DNA of 19,863 nt from CAZJWR01 sp964549765 (GTDB taxonomy: Bacteria > Zixibacteria > MSB-5A5 > GN15 > JAAZOE01): contig CAZJWR010000063.1 in assembly GCA_964549765.1 (NCBI GenBank), forward strand, positions 1 to 19,863, read 5' to 3'. The notes under the pieces were generated by a model. The model made no database searches, was not told where the DNA came from, and saw only the letters and a list, made by a program, of their open reading frames with translations. The position numbers and the translations under genes were made by a program. This document shows, piece after piece, positions 7,188 through 13,050 of the stretch (the first letter of the stretch is position 1; each line of letters starts with the position of its first letter).

Positions 7188-8636
7188 ATGCCTCGCGTGA
7201 GTCGATGCTTGCCAATCTGCCTGCTGTTGATTATTTCGGCATCGATATCGGCGGCCATCGATTGGCCGATGGACCCTCCCAATATCTCCCGTCCCATCGG
7301 CAATTCCTACGGTGAATACCAAAACTATGGCACCGGATCATATTATCATCCCGGCATCGACATTCTTTCGGCCGCCGGGACGCCGGTGTATGCCGTCAAA
7401 GCCGGTTACGTCAAAGCCGTCCTGACCACTTCCGCCAGCCTGCATTGGCGCGTGGCTATCGGCGATTCTGCCGGAGCGGCGACCTGCGACGGATGGCTGT
7501 ACGCTCATCTCGACCCAATGACGATTGCTGTCAATGTCGGTGACACGGTCTTTGCGGGTCAATATCTAGGCGATCTCGTCTACTGGCCGGTGGCCGATTT
7601 CCATCATCTGCACTTCGTCAAAATACGCAACTCCGGCGTGACCTGGAATTCCGACTGGCAATTCATCGGCAATGCCCTTGACGAATTAAGCGTCATAGAC
7701 GATCCCACCGCACCGACCTTTCAGGCGGCCCTCGGCACAAGTTGGTTCGCCTTCTGCCAAAACGAGGAAATTTCCTATTTCGCCCCGGGCGAGCCGCTGG
7801 CCGGCGATGTCGATATCATCTGTCGCGCCGGCGACAGGATTAATAGCACCTGGCAGCTGGCTCCCTACAAAATGGAATATAGAATCGAGGGCGATTCGTC
7901 GGTTCCCTGGACGACCTCCGTGGTCTTCACCGGCGATCTGGATTGGGACAATCTCGTCAACGTCGTGTACCAGGACGACGGCTATCTCATTTGCCGGGGC
8001 GATTACGACAGCCGCGTCTTCTATTTCAACCTGACTAACACCGATGGCGACGGTATAATCGAAGCTTCCGATAAACCGCGGTCCTGGCAGACGGCATATT
8101 TTCACAACGGCGAATATATGATTTACGCCCGGGCCACCGATCGATTCGGCAACGCCACCACCGTTTCAATGCCGGCGAGCGTCTCTAACCTGTTCGAACT
8201 GAGCGGGGTCGTCGCATATGGCGACGGCAACCCCGATGGCGCCGGAGCGTACGTCACGATATCATCGGACAATCTTGCCGATACGACCGACTCCGACGGC
8301 GCGTATGCTATCCCTGCCGTCGGCGGAGGAAGCCAGGTGATCGAATTCAGTCGTCCCGGATACGAGAGTATTGATACGACCGTTATGATGAATCAACACC
8401 GGCAGATCAGCGTCGTTCTGCAGACAGCCGCATTCACCCTCGGAGACGCCAATTTCGACGGGACCATCAATATCGGCGACCCGGTCTATCTCGTAAATTA
8501 CATCTTTAAAAGCGGTCCGACTCCCATTCCGTATCCCTCCGGCGACGCCAACTCGGACGGCTCGATAAATATCGGCGATGCCGTCTTTCTGATAAATTAT
8601 ATTTTCCACAGCGGCCCGCCACCGGGGGGAAAATGA
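7188..8636 (+). CDS. Exported M23-family (LytM-like) peptidase with dockerin-like C-terminus
   Basis: About 482 residues from ATG 7188, with GGGGGTGAAGG just upstream; GTG 7179 is an alternative but lacks a spaced ribosome-binding site. A signal peptide (CLPICLLLIISASISAA) is followed by the M23 domain. This domain has H54-x3-D58 (HPGID), a YAHLD segment and H140-x-H142 (HLH), the usual zinc ligands and catalytic residues of M23 endopeptidases that cut peptidoglycan or other peptide crosslinks. After about residue 180 comes a region of beta character, then a carboxypeptidase-regulatory-like Ig module (SGVVAYGDGNPDGAGAYVT...). Two F-hand calcium-binding repeats follow (419-478: GDANFDGTINIGD and GDANSDGSINIGD), as in type I dockerins. 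No cohesin is visible. It lies 16 bp after the propeller gene and is probably co-transcribed with it. Confidence 0.88.
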   Translation: MPRVSRCLPICLLLIISASISAAIDWPMDPPNISRPIGNSYGEYQNYGTGSYYHPGIDILSAAGTPVYAVKAGYVKAVLTTSASLHWRVAIGDSAGAATCDGWLYAHLDPMTIAVNVGDTVFAGQYLGDLVYWPVADFHHLHFVKIRNSGVTWNSDWQFIGNALDELSVIDDPTAPTFQAALGTSWFAFCQNEEISYFAPGEPLAGDVDIICRAGDRINSTWQLAPYKMEYRIEGDSSVPWTTSVVFTGDLDWDNLVNVVYQDDGYLICRGDYDSRVFYFNLTNTDGDGIIEASDKPRSWQTAYFHNGEYMIYARATDRFGNATTVSMPASVSNLFELSGVVAYGDGNPDGAGAYVTISSDNLADTTDSDGAYAIPAVGGGSQVIEFSRPGYESIDTTVMMNQHRQISVVLQTAAFTLGDANFDGTINIGDPVYLVNYIFKSGPTPIPYPSGDANSDGSINIGDAVFLINYIFHSGPPPGGK

Positions 8637-8743
8637 TAATCGGCTTCGGGCAATGAATCCAACGTCGGGCAGGTCTCGTATAGAACGTGGATATAACCCG
8701 GTGACCTCACCTCATTGATCTCTGCCGCTTAGTCCAACTCTTA

Positions 8744-10273
8744 TTGGATAAGGAGGCGTCTGTCACGAACCGAGCTAATGTTTTCCGTATCGCCGTGGCC
8801 ACAGCTATGGCTATAGCTTTTCTCTGTACGACGGAAATAAAGGCCTATCAATGGCCGATTTTCCGCGACAGCGTGTATAAGCCAATCGGAAATACATATG
8901 GGGAATATCAATGCTACGGCGATCCCTGCACTCCCTATATGCATACCGGGATCGATATCATGGCCCCGGCCGGAACGCCCGCGTATGCGGTAAAAGCCGG
9001 ATATGTAAAAGCCATTCTCACCACCTCAGCCGAAACACACTGGCGCGTTGTTGTCGGAGATTCCGCGGGCCCCGCCGAATGCGACGCCTGGATGTATGCC
9101 CATGTCGACTATATTTCAATGGTGCTGAACGCCGGGCTTGATATCGGGGACTGGGTGGACGAGGGACAATATATCGGCGACGTGGTCCTCTGGACCTACA
9201 ACGATTTCAATCATCTGCACTTCTCCAAGATCCGCTTTTCCGGCGAGTCGTGGGATAACTGGCAGGATTGGGACTTCATCGGCAATCCGCTCGACGAATT
9301 GACTGACATCGATGATCCCGATGCCCCGGTGTTCGAAAATGCCTATGGCGATCAGAAATTCGCTTTTGCGAACAATCAGACGGGGTCGTATTACCAGCCC
9401 GGCGAGATTTTGACCGGAAATGTCGATATCATCTGCCGGGCCTACGACTATATCAATGATTATGAGCACAAAGTGACGCCGCATGGTATCGAATACCGGA
9501 TAGACAATGACCCGTGGAAAACCGGATATTGTTTTACCGGACGGATCGGGCCATACTCGGAGCTTTATGCGACCACCCGCGTCATCTACAGCGACGACGG
9601 TCTCTGCAATTCACAAGGGGATTATGACGTGCGGGATTATTATTTCACCGTGACCAATTCCGACGGCGATTCCGTAATCGAATCGAGCGACGCTGCTTAC
9701 GCCTGGCCGACGGCGGTCTACAACAACGGTCAACACGTGGTCTATATGCGGGCGTGGGATAGAGCCGGGAATGCGACGCTTGATTCGATGACGGTCGGTG
9801 TGGAAAATTACTTCCCTCTGTCGGGCGCGGTCACGCTGAATGACGTCGTCCCGCAACCCCTGAACGGCATAAGTGTGACAATATCTCCCGACGGCCAGTC
9901 CGACACGACCGACCAATCCGGAGAGTTCTCGTTTGATGCCGTGGGCGGCGGTATGGAAACCATAAGCGTGTCGTTTCCCGGATTCGTTACCGTCGATACC
10001 GCCGTGATGATGAATACCGACCACACGATTACCGTGACGCTGCTGCCGGGCGGGTACGTCAACGGCGACGCCAACTGCGATGGATCCGTCAACATCGCCG
10101 ATGCCATACACATCATCAATTGCGTCTTCAAGGGCGGGCCAGCGCCGCTGCCATACGCCTCGGGAGACGACAATTGCGACGGCGCGGTCAACGTGGCCGA
10201 TGCGGTCTACCTGATTTCATATATATTTAAAGGCGGCCCGCCGCCCCAGGACTGTCAGGAACCGACAAAGTGA
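8744..10273 (+). CDS. Tandem paralogue: exported M23-family peptidase with dockerin-like C-terminus
   Basis: About 500 residues, a diverged duplicate of the preceding gene throughout. Shared stretches include PIGN-[ST]-YGEYQ, AGTP-x-YAVKAGYVKA and HWRV. The M23 residues are intact: H67-x3-D71 (HTGID), YAHVD and H157-x-H159. An Ig-like module and two dockerin-like repeats (from residue 441) follow. The start is uncertain. The frame opens with TTG 8744, but the excellent Shine-Dalgarno AAGGAGG lies downstream of it at 8750-8756, correctly spaced only for an ACG at 8765. The next ATG (8807) would remove the charged end of the signal peptide (NRANVFRIAVATAMAIAFLC). Unlike its neighbour it has extra cysteines (CYGDPC; one or more in each dockerin repeat; C-terminal QDCQ). 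Its end overlaps the convergent CPBP gene by 19 bp. Confidence 0.85.
   Translation: MDKEASVTNRANVFRIAVATAMAIAFLCTTEIKAYQWPIFRDSVYKPIGNTYGEYQCYGDPCTPYMHTGIDIMAPAGTPAYAVKAGYVKAILTTSAETHWRVVVGDSAGPAECDAWMYAHVDYISMVLNAGLDIGDWVDEGQYIGDVVLWTYNDFNHLHFSKIRFSGESWDNWQDWDFIGNPLDELTDIDDPDAPVFENAYGDQKFAFANNQTGSYYQPGEILTGNVDIICRAYDYINDYEHKVTPHGIEYRIDNDPWKTGYCFTGRIGPYSELYATTRVIYSDDGLCNSQGDYDVRDYYFTVTNSDGDSVIESSDAAYAWPTAVYNNGQHVVYMRAWDRAGNATLDSMTVGVENYFPLSGAVTLNDVVPQPLNGISVTISPDGQSDTTDQSGEFSFDAVGGGMETISVSFPGFVTVDTAVMMNTDHTITVTLLPGGYVNGDANCDGSVNIADAIHIINCVFKGGPAPLPYASGDDNCDGAVNVADAVYLISYIFKGGPPPQDCQEPTK
8750..8756 (+). promoter_or_regulatory. Strong ribosome-binding site without a standard start codon behind it
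   Basis: AAGGAGG is the best Shine-Dalgarno match around this gene. The codons following it in frame are GCG TCT GTC ACG AAC, so an ideal 8-bp spacing points to ACG at 8765, not to ATG, GTG or TTG. The only listed start in frame, TTG 8744, sits upstream of it. Confidence 0.6.
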
Positions 10274-11019
10274 GAATAAATGACGGCGGAAAAATCCTGA
10301 ATAAAATGGGCCAGGATCGCCGGCCAGAGCGATTTCGTATATAGGAACAGGCCGCAAAACATCGCCCCCAGGAAAAATAACAGGATCAAGCCGCCCGGCC
10401 CTTGATAGCCGTGCCCGGCGGCAAACGCGAACGACGATATGCCGACCGCCAGCGCCCAGCCGCCTCCGGGGAATATGCCCCGAATACGGGTAACGATATA
10501 GCCGCGGAAAGCGACCTCCTCACAAAACCCGGCCGTGGCCGATAAGGCCAGCCACCACCAGAACGATTGCCCGGCTTTTTCCACGAGCAGATTGACGTTT
10601 TCGTTGACGGGCAGCCCGATCGCCGATAGCCCGACTTCAACCGGCATCAACACGATATTTGCCCCGATTAAAAATAGTATGGCTGTCGGCACATCGACGA
10701 GCTTCGGACGAACCAGGCCGATGGATGCGAATGACGATTTTTCCCGGCGGATACCCAGGGACACGGCCAGAACGATCAGCCATTCGATTATGATCGTCGG
10801 GATATAGATGTACCGAACGGGATCGACCATGTCCAGGCTGATGTCGCCGCCGCCGACGAACATTACCAGCAAGCTCAGTCCCGGCCAGATGACAACGAGA
10901 AAAACCAGCAGGATGTATGTGCCCAACCGGGGCGTGAACGATTTCCCCGGCTTCTGTTCGCCGGAGGCAAAGTCTTGAGGCAGCGGGCCGGGCGACTGCG
11001 ATGGGTCGAGCATAGTCAT
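10255..11019 (-). CDS. CPBP family intramembrane metalloprotease (Abi/CAAX-like)
   Basis: 254 residues with about six to eight hydrophobic segments. The family signatures are all present: E167-E168-x3-R172 (EEVAFRG), F-x3-H203 (FAAGH) and H238 within ILAHFIQD. Together these provide the glutamate and histidine ligands of the membrane-embedded site. CPBP proteases include CAAX-processing Rce1-like enzymes and bacteriocin-immunity proteins; in bacteria the substrate is usually unknown, as here. ATG 11019 has AAAGGA very close; ATG 11013 has better spacing and may be the true start. A minus-strand TTGACA at 11076-11071 could be its -35, but the matching -10 is weak. It is convergent with the M23 paralogue, with a 19-bp overlap of the two ends. 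Confidence 0.9.
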   Translation of the reverse strand: MTMLDPSQSPGPLPQDFASGEQKPGKSFTPRLGTYILLVFLVVIWPGLSLLVMFVGGGDISLDMVDPVRYIYIPTIIIEWLIVLAVSLGIRREKSSFASIGLVRPKLVDVPTAILFLIGANIVLMPVEVGLSAIGLPVNENVNLLVEKAGQSFWWWLALSATAGFCEEVAFRGYIVTRIRGIFPGGGWALAVGISSFAFAAGHGYQGPGGLILLFFLGAMFCGLFLYTKSLWPAILAHFIQDFSAVIYSHFVGS

Positions 11020-11237
11020 CGTTCCTTTGTCGTAATTCTATACGCCGAAATAACGGCCAATCCTCGTCAATGTCAACCGAAGATTCCGGCAGGCGGCGAC
11101 AGAACCGGCCGAAAAGTGAATCATTATGATATCGCATTCGGCGATGATCCCACCGGCCGTTCGATGTGACCGTCGTGTCATTGACGTTTCGCGATTCATC
11201 CGGCATTTTAGCCGCGAACATCAACGGAGGAGATGCC

Positions 11238-11741
11238 ATGACGGGACATCGAATGATCACGCGGAATTGGATAATCGAATCGGCCGGCGATCCGTCGGCA
11301 GTATGGTCCGCCGATGCCGAAAGAGGGGCCGGCTACAACGACGAAATTATCGCCGCCGTCCGCTGGGCTATCGATGGCCTCGAACCCGATGAAGCCGAAT
11401 TCGTCCGGATGTATTATTTGCGGGGGATGACCTACCCGCAGATATCGGCGCTCATCGGTTGCCCGCCGCGACGGCTCGTGAATAGACACCGCTCCGCCCG
11501 GAAGAAAATTCGCCTGCGGCTCCACAAAATGCTGGCCGGGCGGTACAATGTCCCCGTACGGATCAGGCTCGAATGTCCCCTCTGCGATCATCCCCGCGAG
11601 GCTGAGATAGATGATCTTATCCGGGCCAAAAGTGAACACGACACGTGGAGGAAGGCAATAAGAATTTTGAGGATGAGTTTCGACATCGCGGACATCAAGC
11701 CGCAGACGCTGATGACCCATCGGAAATATCATATGATATGA
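11238..11741 (+). CDS. Sigma-region-4-like HTH protein fused to a Cys/His zinc-type HTH module
   Basis: 167 residues. The start at ATG 11238 is set by GGAGGA six bases upstream; the frame is open from 11166. Residues about 36-98 resemble sigma region 4/LuxR-type HTH: AAVRWAIDGLEPDEAEFVRMYYLRGMTYPQISALIG in short segments, then a basic helix (RSARKKIRLRLHK). Residues 113-165 follow a different pattern, C113-P-L-C116-x-H118-P-R ... T-H161-x3-H165. This matches a small zinc-binding HTH motif that I know from phage and plasmid proteins (C-x2-C-x-H-P ... R-H-x3-H). The middle of that module is atypical. It has no core-binding region 2, so it is unlikely to act as a full sigma factor. Its gene is followed after 12 bp by a ribbon-helix-helix gene. 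Role unknown; regulation of a mobile or accessory element is possible. Confidence 0.75.
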   Translation: MTGHRMITRNWIIESAGDPSAVWSADAERGAGYNDEIIAAVRWAIDGLEPDEAEFVRMYYLRGMTYPQISALIGCPPRRLVNRHRSARKKIRLRLHKMLAGRYNVPVRIRLECPLCDHPREAEIDDLIRAKSEHDTWRKAIRILRMSFDIADIKPQTLMTHRKYHMI

Positions 11742-11753
11742 GGAGGTATATTC

Positions 11754-11996
11754 ATGGAACCAATCAAAAAATTGCGCGGCGACCATAACATCAATATGCA
11801 TGTCTCCTATGAACTCAAATCGCGGCTGATCGACATAGCCAAAAAGTACGACCGGCCGATGGCGGACACGATGCGGGCCGTCTTGAGAGTAGGGATTCTC
11901 GTCATGGAGGGCGTCGGCGCGGCCGAGGAGGTTTTGGTGAAGGAATATCTTGACGTTTTCCGCCGATTGCGGCGGGTGCAAGACCGGAAACGGTAG
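11754..11996 (+). CDS. Small ribbon-helix-helix (CopG-like) DNA-binding protein
   Basis: 80 residues. AGGAGG at 11741-11746, overlapping the stop of the previous gene, is spaced 7 bp from ATG 11754, so the start is clear and coupling likely. The beta-strand INMHVS (13-18) is followed by two helices (YELKSRLIDIAKKYDR, then MADTMRAVLRVGILVMEG), the layout of dimeric RHH repressors such as CopG/Arc. A charged helical tail (EVLVKEYLDVFRRLRRVQDRKR) could form a coiled coil or contact a partner. No toxin gene sits next to it, so a classical antitoxin role is not supported; its likely partner is the upstream HTH gene. The opposite strand has a long open frame here that I regard as a shadow. Confidence 0.75.
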   Translation: MEPIKKLRGDHNINMHVSYELKSRLIDIAKKYDRPMADTMRAVLRVGILVMEGVGAAEEVLVKEYLDVFRRLRRVQDRKR

Positions 11997-12045
11997 GCGA
12001 TTATATTCCAAGGGGATAGACGGTTTGGCACATTCTGTCAACAGA

Positions 12046-12073
12046 TTGTAAACAAGTTTATCCACAATATAAA
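12046..12073 (+). promoter_or_regulatory. Candidate upstream promoter of thyX-nrdJ
   Basis: TTGTAA (12046-12051), a 16-bp spacer and TATAAA (12068-12073) form a plausible sigma-70 promoter. The -10 element lies inside the first NrdR-like box and the spacer contains the DnaA box, so binding of either protein would be expected to block it. The transcript would have a leader of about 265 nt. Confidence 0.45.
12058..12066 (+). promoter_or_regulatory. Perfect DnaA box upstream of thyX-nrdJ
   Basis: TTATCCACA is an exact match to the strong DnaA-box consensus. It overlaps the first NrdR-like box by five bases. Control of ribonucleotide reductase by DnaA is established for E. coli nrdAB; a similar arrangement here is inferred. 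Only one perfect box is visible, and no dnaA or dnaN gene is near. Confidence 0.55.
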
Positions 12074-12077
12074 GTAT
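12062..12077 (+). promoter_or_regulatory. NrdR box 1 (candidate)
   Basis: CCACAATATAAAGTAT compared with the NrdR consensus acaCwAtATaTwGtgt keeps the core C-A-A-T-A-T-A..A-G with one core mismatch (A for T). It lies 32 bp centre to centre from box 2, about three helical turns. This is the spacing expected for tandem boxes bound by the NrdR repressor of ribonucleotide reductase genes. No nrdR gene is in the window. Confidence 0.55.
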
Positions 12078-12093
12078 GCATTTTCGCCTTACG

Positions 12094-12109
12094 CTACAAT
12101 ATGTTGTGC
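12094..12109 (+). promoter_or_regulatory. NrdR box 2 (candidate, better match)
   Basis: CTACAATATGTTGTGC matches acaCwAtATaTwGtgt at 12 of 16 positions, with every conserved core base except one (G for a). Its palindrome ACAA-TATG-TTGT is followed by T8. It therefore also resembles a weak hairpin terminator for the preceding two-gene cassette; both roles may coexist. Confidence 0.65.
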
Positions 12110-12125
12110 TTTTTTTTAATTTTTT
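12094..12125 (+). terminator. Possible weak intrinsic terminator of the HTH/RHH cassette
   Basis: GC(T)ACAA-TATG-TTGTGC can fold into a six-pair stem with a one-base bulge, directly followed by T8-AA-T6. The U-tract is excellent but the stem is weak and AT-rich. The same bases form NrdR box 2, which I consider the stronger reading. Confidence 0.3.
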
Positions 12126-12137
12126 GTTATTTTTTAA

Positions 12138-12166
12138 TTGACAGAGGCGTATCAGCGATGTAAATA
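12138..12166 (+). promoter_or_regulatory. Sigma-70-type promoter of thyX-nrdJ
   Basis: TTGACA (12138-12143), a 17-bp spacer and TAAATA (12161-12166) form the best housekeeping promoter in this intergenic region. Initiation near 12173 leaves a leader of about 170 nt that contains the hairpin at 12208-12227. Confidence 0.65.
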
Positions 12167-12207
12167 TCACCCTGCTTGCTTTAAATCAGCATAGTGAGGA
12201 CAGTGGG

Positions 12208-12227
12208 GTCGGCGTGATACTGCCGAC
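12208..12227 (+). other. Leader hairpin upstream of thyX
   Basis: GTCGGC (12208-12213) pairs perfectly with GCCGAC (12222-12227) around an 8-nt loop. No T-tract follows, so it is not a standard terminator. I could not identify conserved cobalamin-riboswitch boxes around it, although the downstream enzyme uses B12. Confidence 0.4.
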
Positions 12228-12344
12228 GCCATTCAACTTATTATATTTCAAAGGCTTAGGCGAACGCTTATGGGTAATTACGCGCCGGAACGAGAAAAAA
12301 AACGATAAGAAGTGATATACAACCGCATGGAAGGGGATGTTATT

Positions 12345-13034
12345 ATGAGTGAGAAAACCGAGGTTTTGGAAATGACCGATCTGAAAAAATTGGAGGCCTC
12401 GCCCACGGTGGAGTTGATGGCGATAACGCCCAATGCCGAGGATGTCATCGAGCGCGCCTGCCGCACCTGCTATCTGTCATTCCACCGGTACAATCCGCCG
12501 TCCTCGACCGAGGATTTGATCAAGAAAGTGATTCGCAAGAAACATCATTCCGTGCTCGAGCACGCCATGGCGACGTTTCGGATCAAGGGCGGATCGAGGG
12601 TGATGACGCACGAACTGGTCCGGCACCGGCTGATGTCGCCGTCCCAGGAATCGCAGCGATACGTTGAATACGGCAAGACGCGCGACTATAATCTGGTCGT
12701 TCCGCCGAGCATTAAAGGAACGGCGTATTATGAGCGCTTTATGAAGCTGGCGGCGGAGACGGAACGGCTGTATTCCGAGATGGTTGCCGCCGATATACCG
12801 AAAGAGGATGCCCGGTATATCCTCCCCAACGCCACCACGTCGGAAATCGTGATTTCGGCCAATTTGCGGGAGTACCGGCATATTTTCGCGGTGCGCTGTC
12901 ATCCCCGCGCCCATTGGGAAATCCGGCGCCTGTGCCTGGAGATGTTGCGGGTTTTAAAGCGCGAGACACCAATTGTGTTTTGGGATTATGAGATCGACGA
13001 AGAGAATCAATGCGTAAAAATCATGGATGAGTAG
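12345..13034 (+). CDS. thyX: Flavin-dependent thymidylate synthase
   Basis: 229 residues. ThyX makes dTMP from dUMP using methylene-tetrahydrofolate, FAD and NADPH, without producing dihydrofolate. The ThyX signature R-H-R-x2-S-x4-S-x-R is present at 93-105 (RHRLMSPSQESQR). The FAD-binding histidine cluster HHSVLEHA and the ITPNAEDVIERACRTCY opening, which is usual in the family, are also present. The start at 12345 is favoured by AAGGGG eight bases upstream; ATG 12327 and GTG 12312 are in-frame but poorly supported. The stop lies 16 bp before nrdJ, so the two dNTP genes form an operon. The upstream region carries candidate NrdR and DnaA sites and two promoters. Confidence 0.96.
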   Translation: MSEKTEVLEMTDLKKLEASPTVELMAITPNAEDVIERACRTCYLSFHRYNPPSSTEDLIKKVIRKKHHSVLEHAMATFRIKGGSRVMTHELVRHRLMSPSQESQRYVEYGKTRDYNLVVPPSIKGTAYYERFMKLAAETERLYSEMVAADIPKEDARYILPNATTSEIVISANLREYRHIFAVRCHPRAHWEIRRLCLEMLRVLKRETPIVFWDYEIDEENQCVKIMDE

Positions 13035-13050
13035 CAGCGGAGGTTTTGAC

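Noticed and set aside
7179..10273. Cellulosome components because of dockerin-like repeats
   Set aside because: No cohesin or glycoside hydrolase is present, and such repeats are common on unrelated exported proteins in FCB-type lineages.
11238..11996. Type II toxin-antitoxin module
   Set aside because: The RHH protein could be an antitoxin, but its neighbour is a DNA-binding protein with no toxin fold signature, and it lies upstream, not in the usual toxin position.
12040..12140. Possible replication origin (DnaA box next to AT-rich tracts)
   Set aside because: Only one perfect DnaA box is present and no dnaA, dnaN, gidA or similar origin-linked gene is near. Promoter control of the nucleotide operon is the simpler reading.
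11208..12170. 320-codon open frame on the minus strand
   Set aside because: It is antisense to two plus-strand genes that have good AGGAGG-type sites and recognisable HTH and RHH motifs; its own product is proline/histidine-rich and looks like a shadow.
12173..12344. Cobalamin riboswitch in front of a B12-dependent enzyme
   Set aside because: The region is short for this class and I see no convincing B12-box; only one simple hairpin is present.
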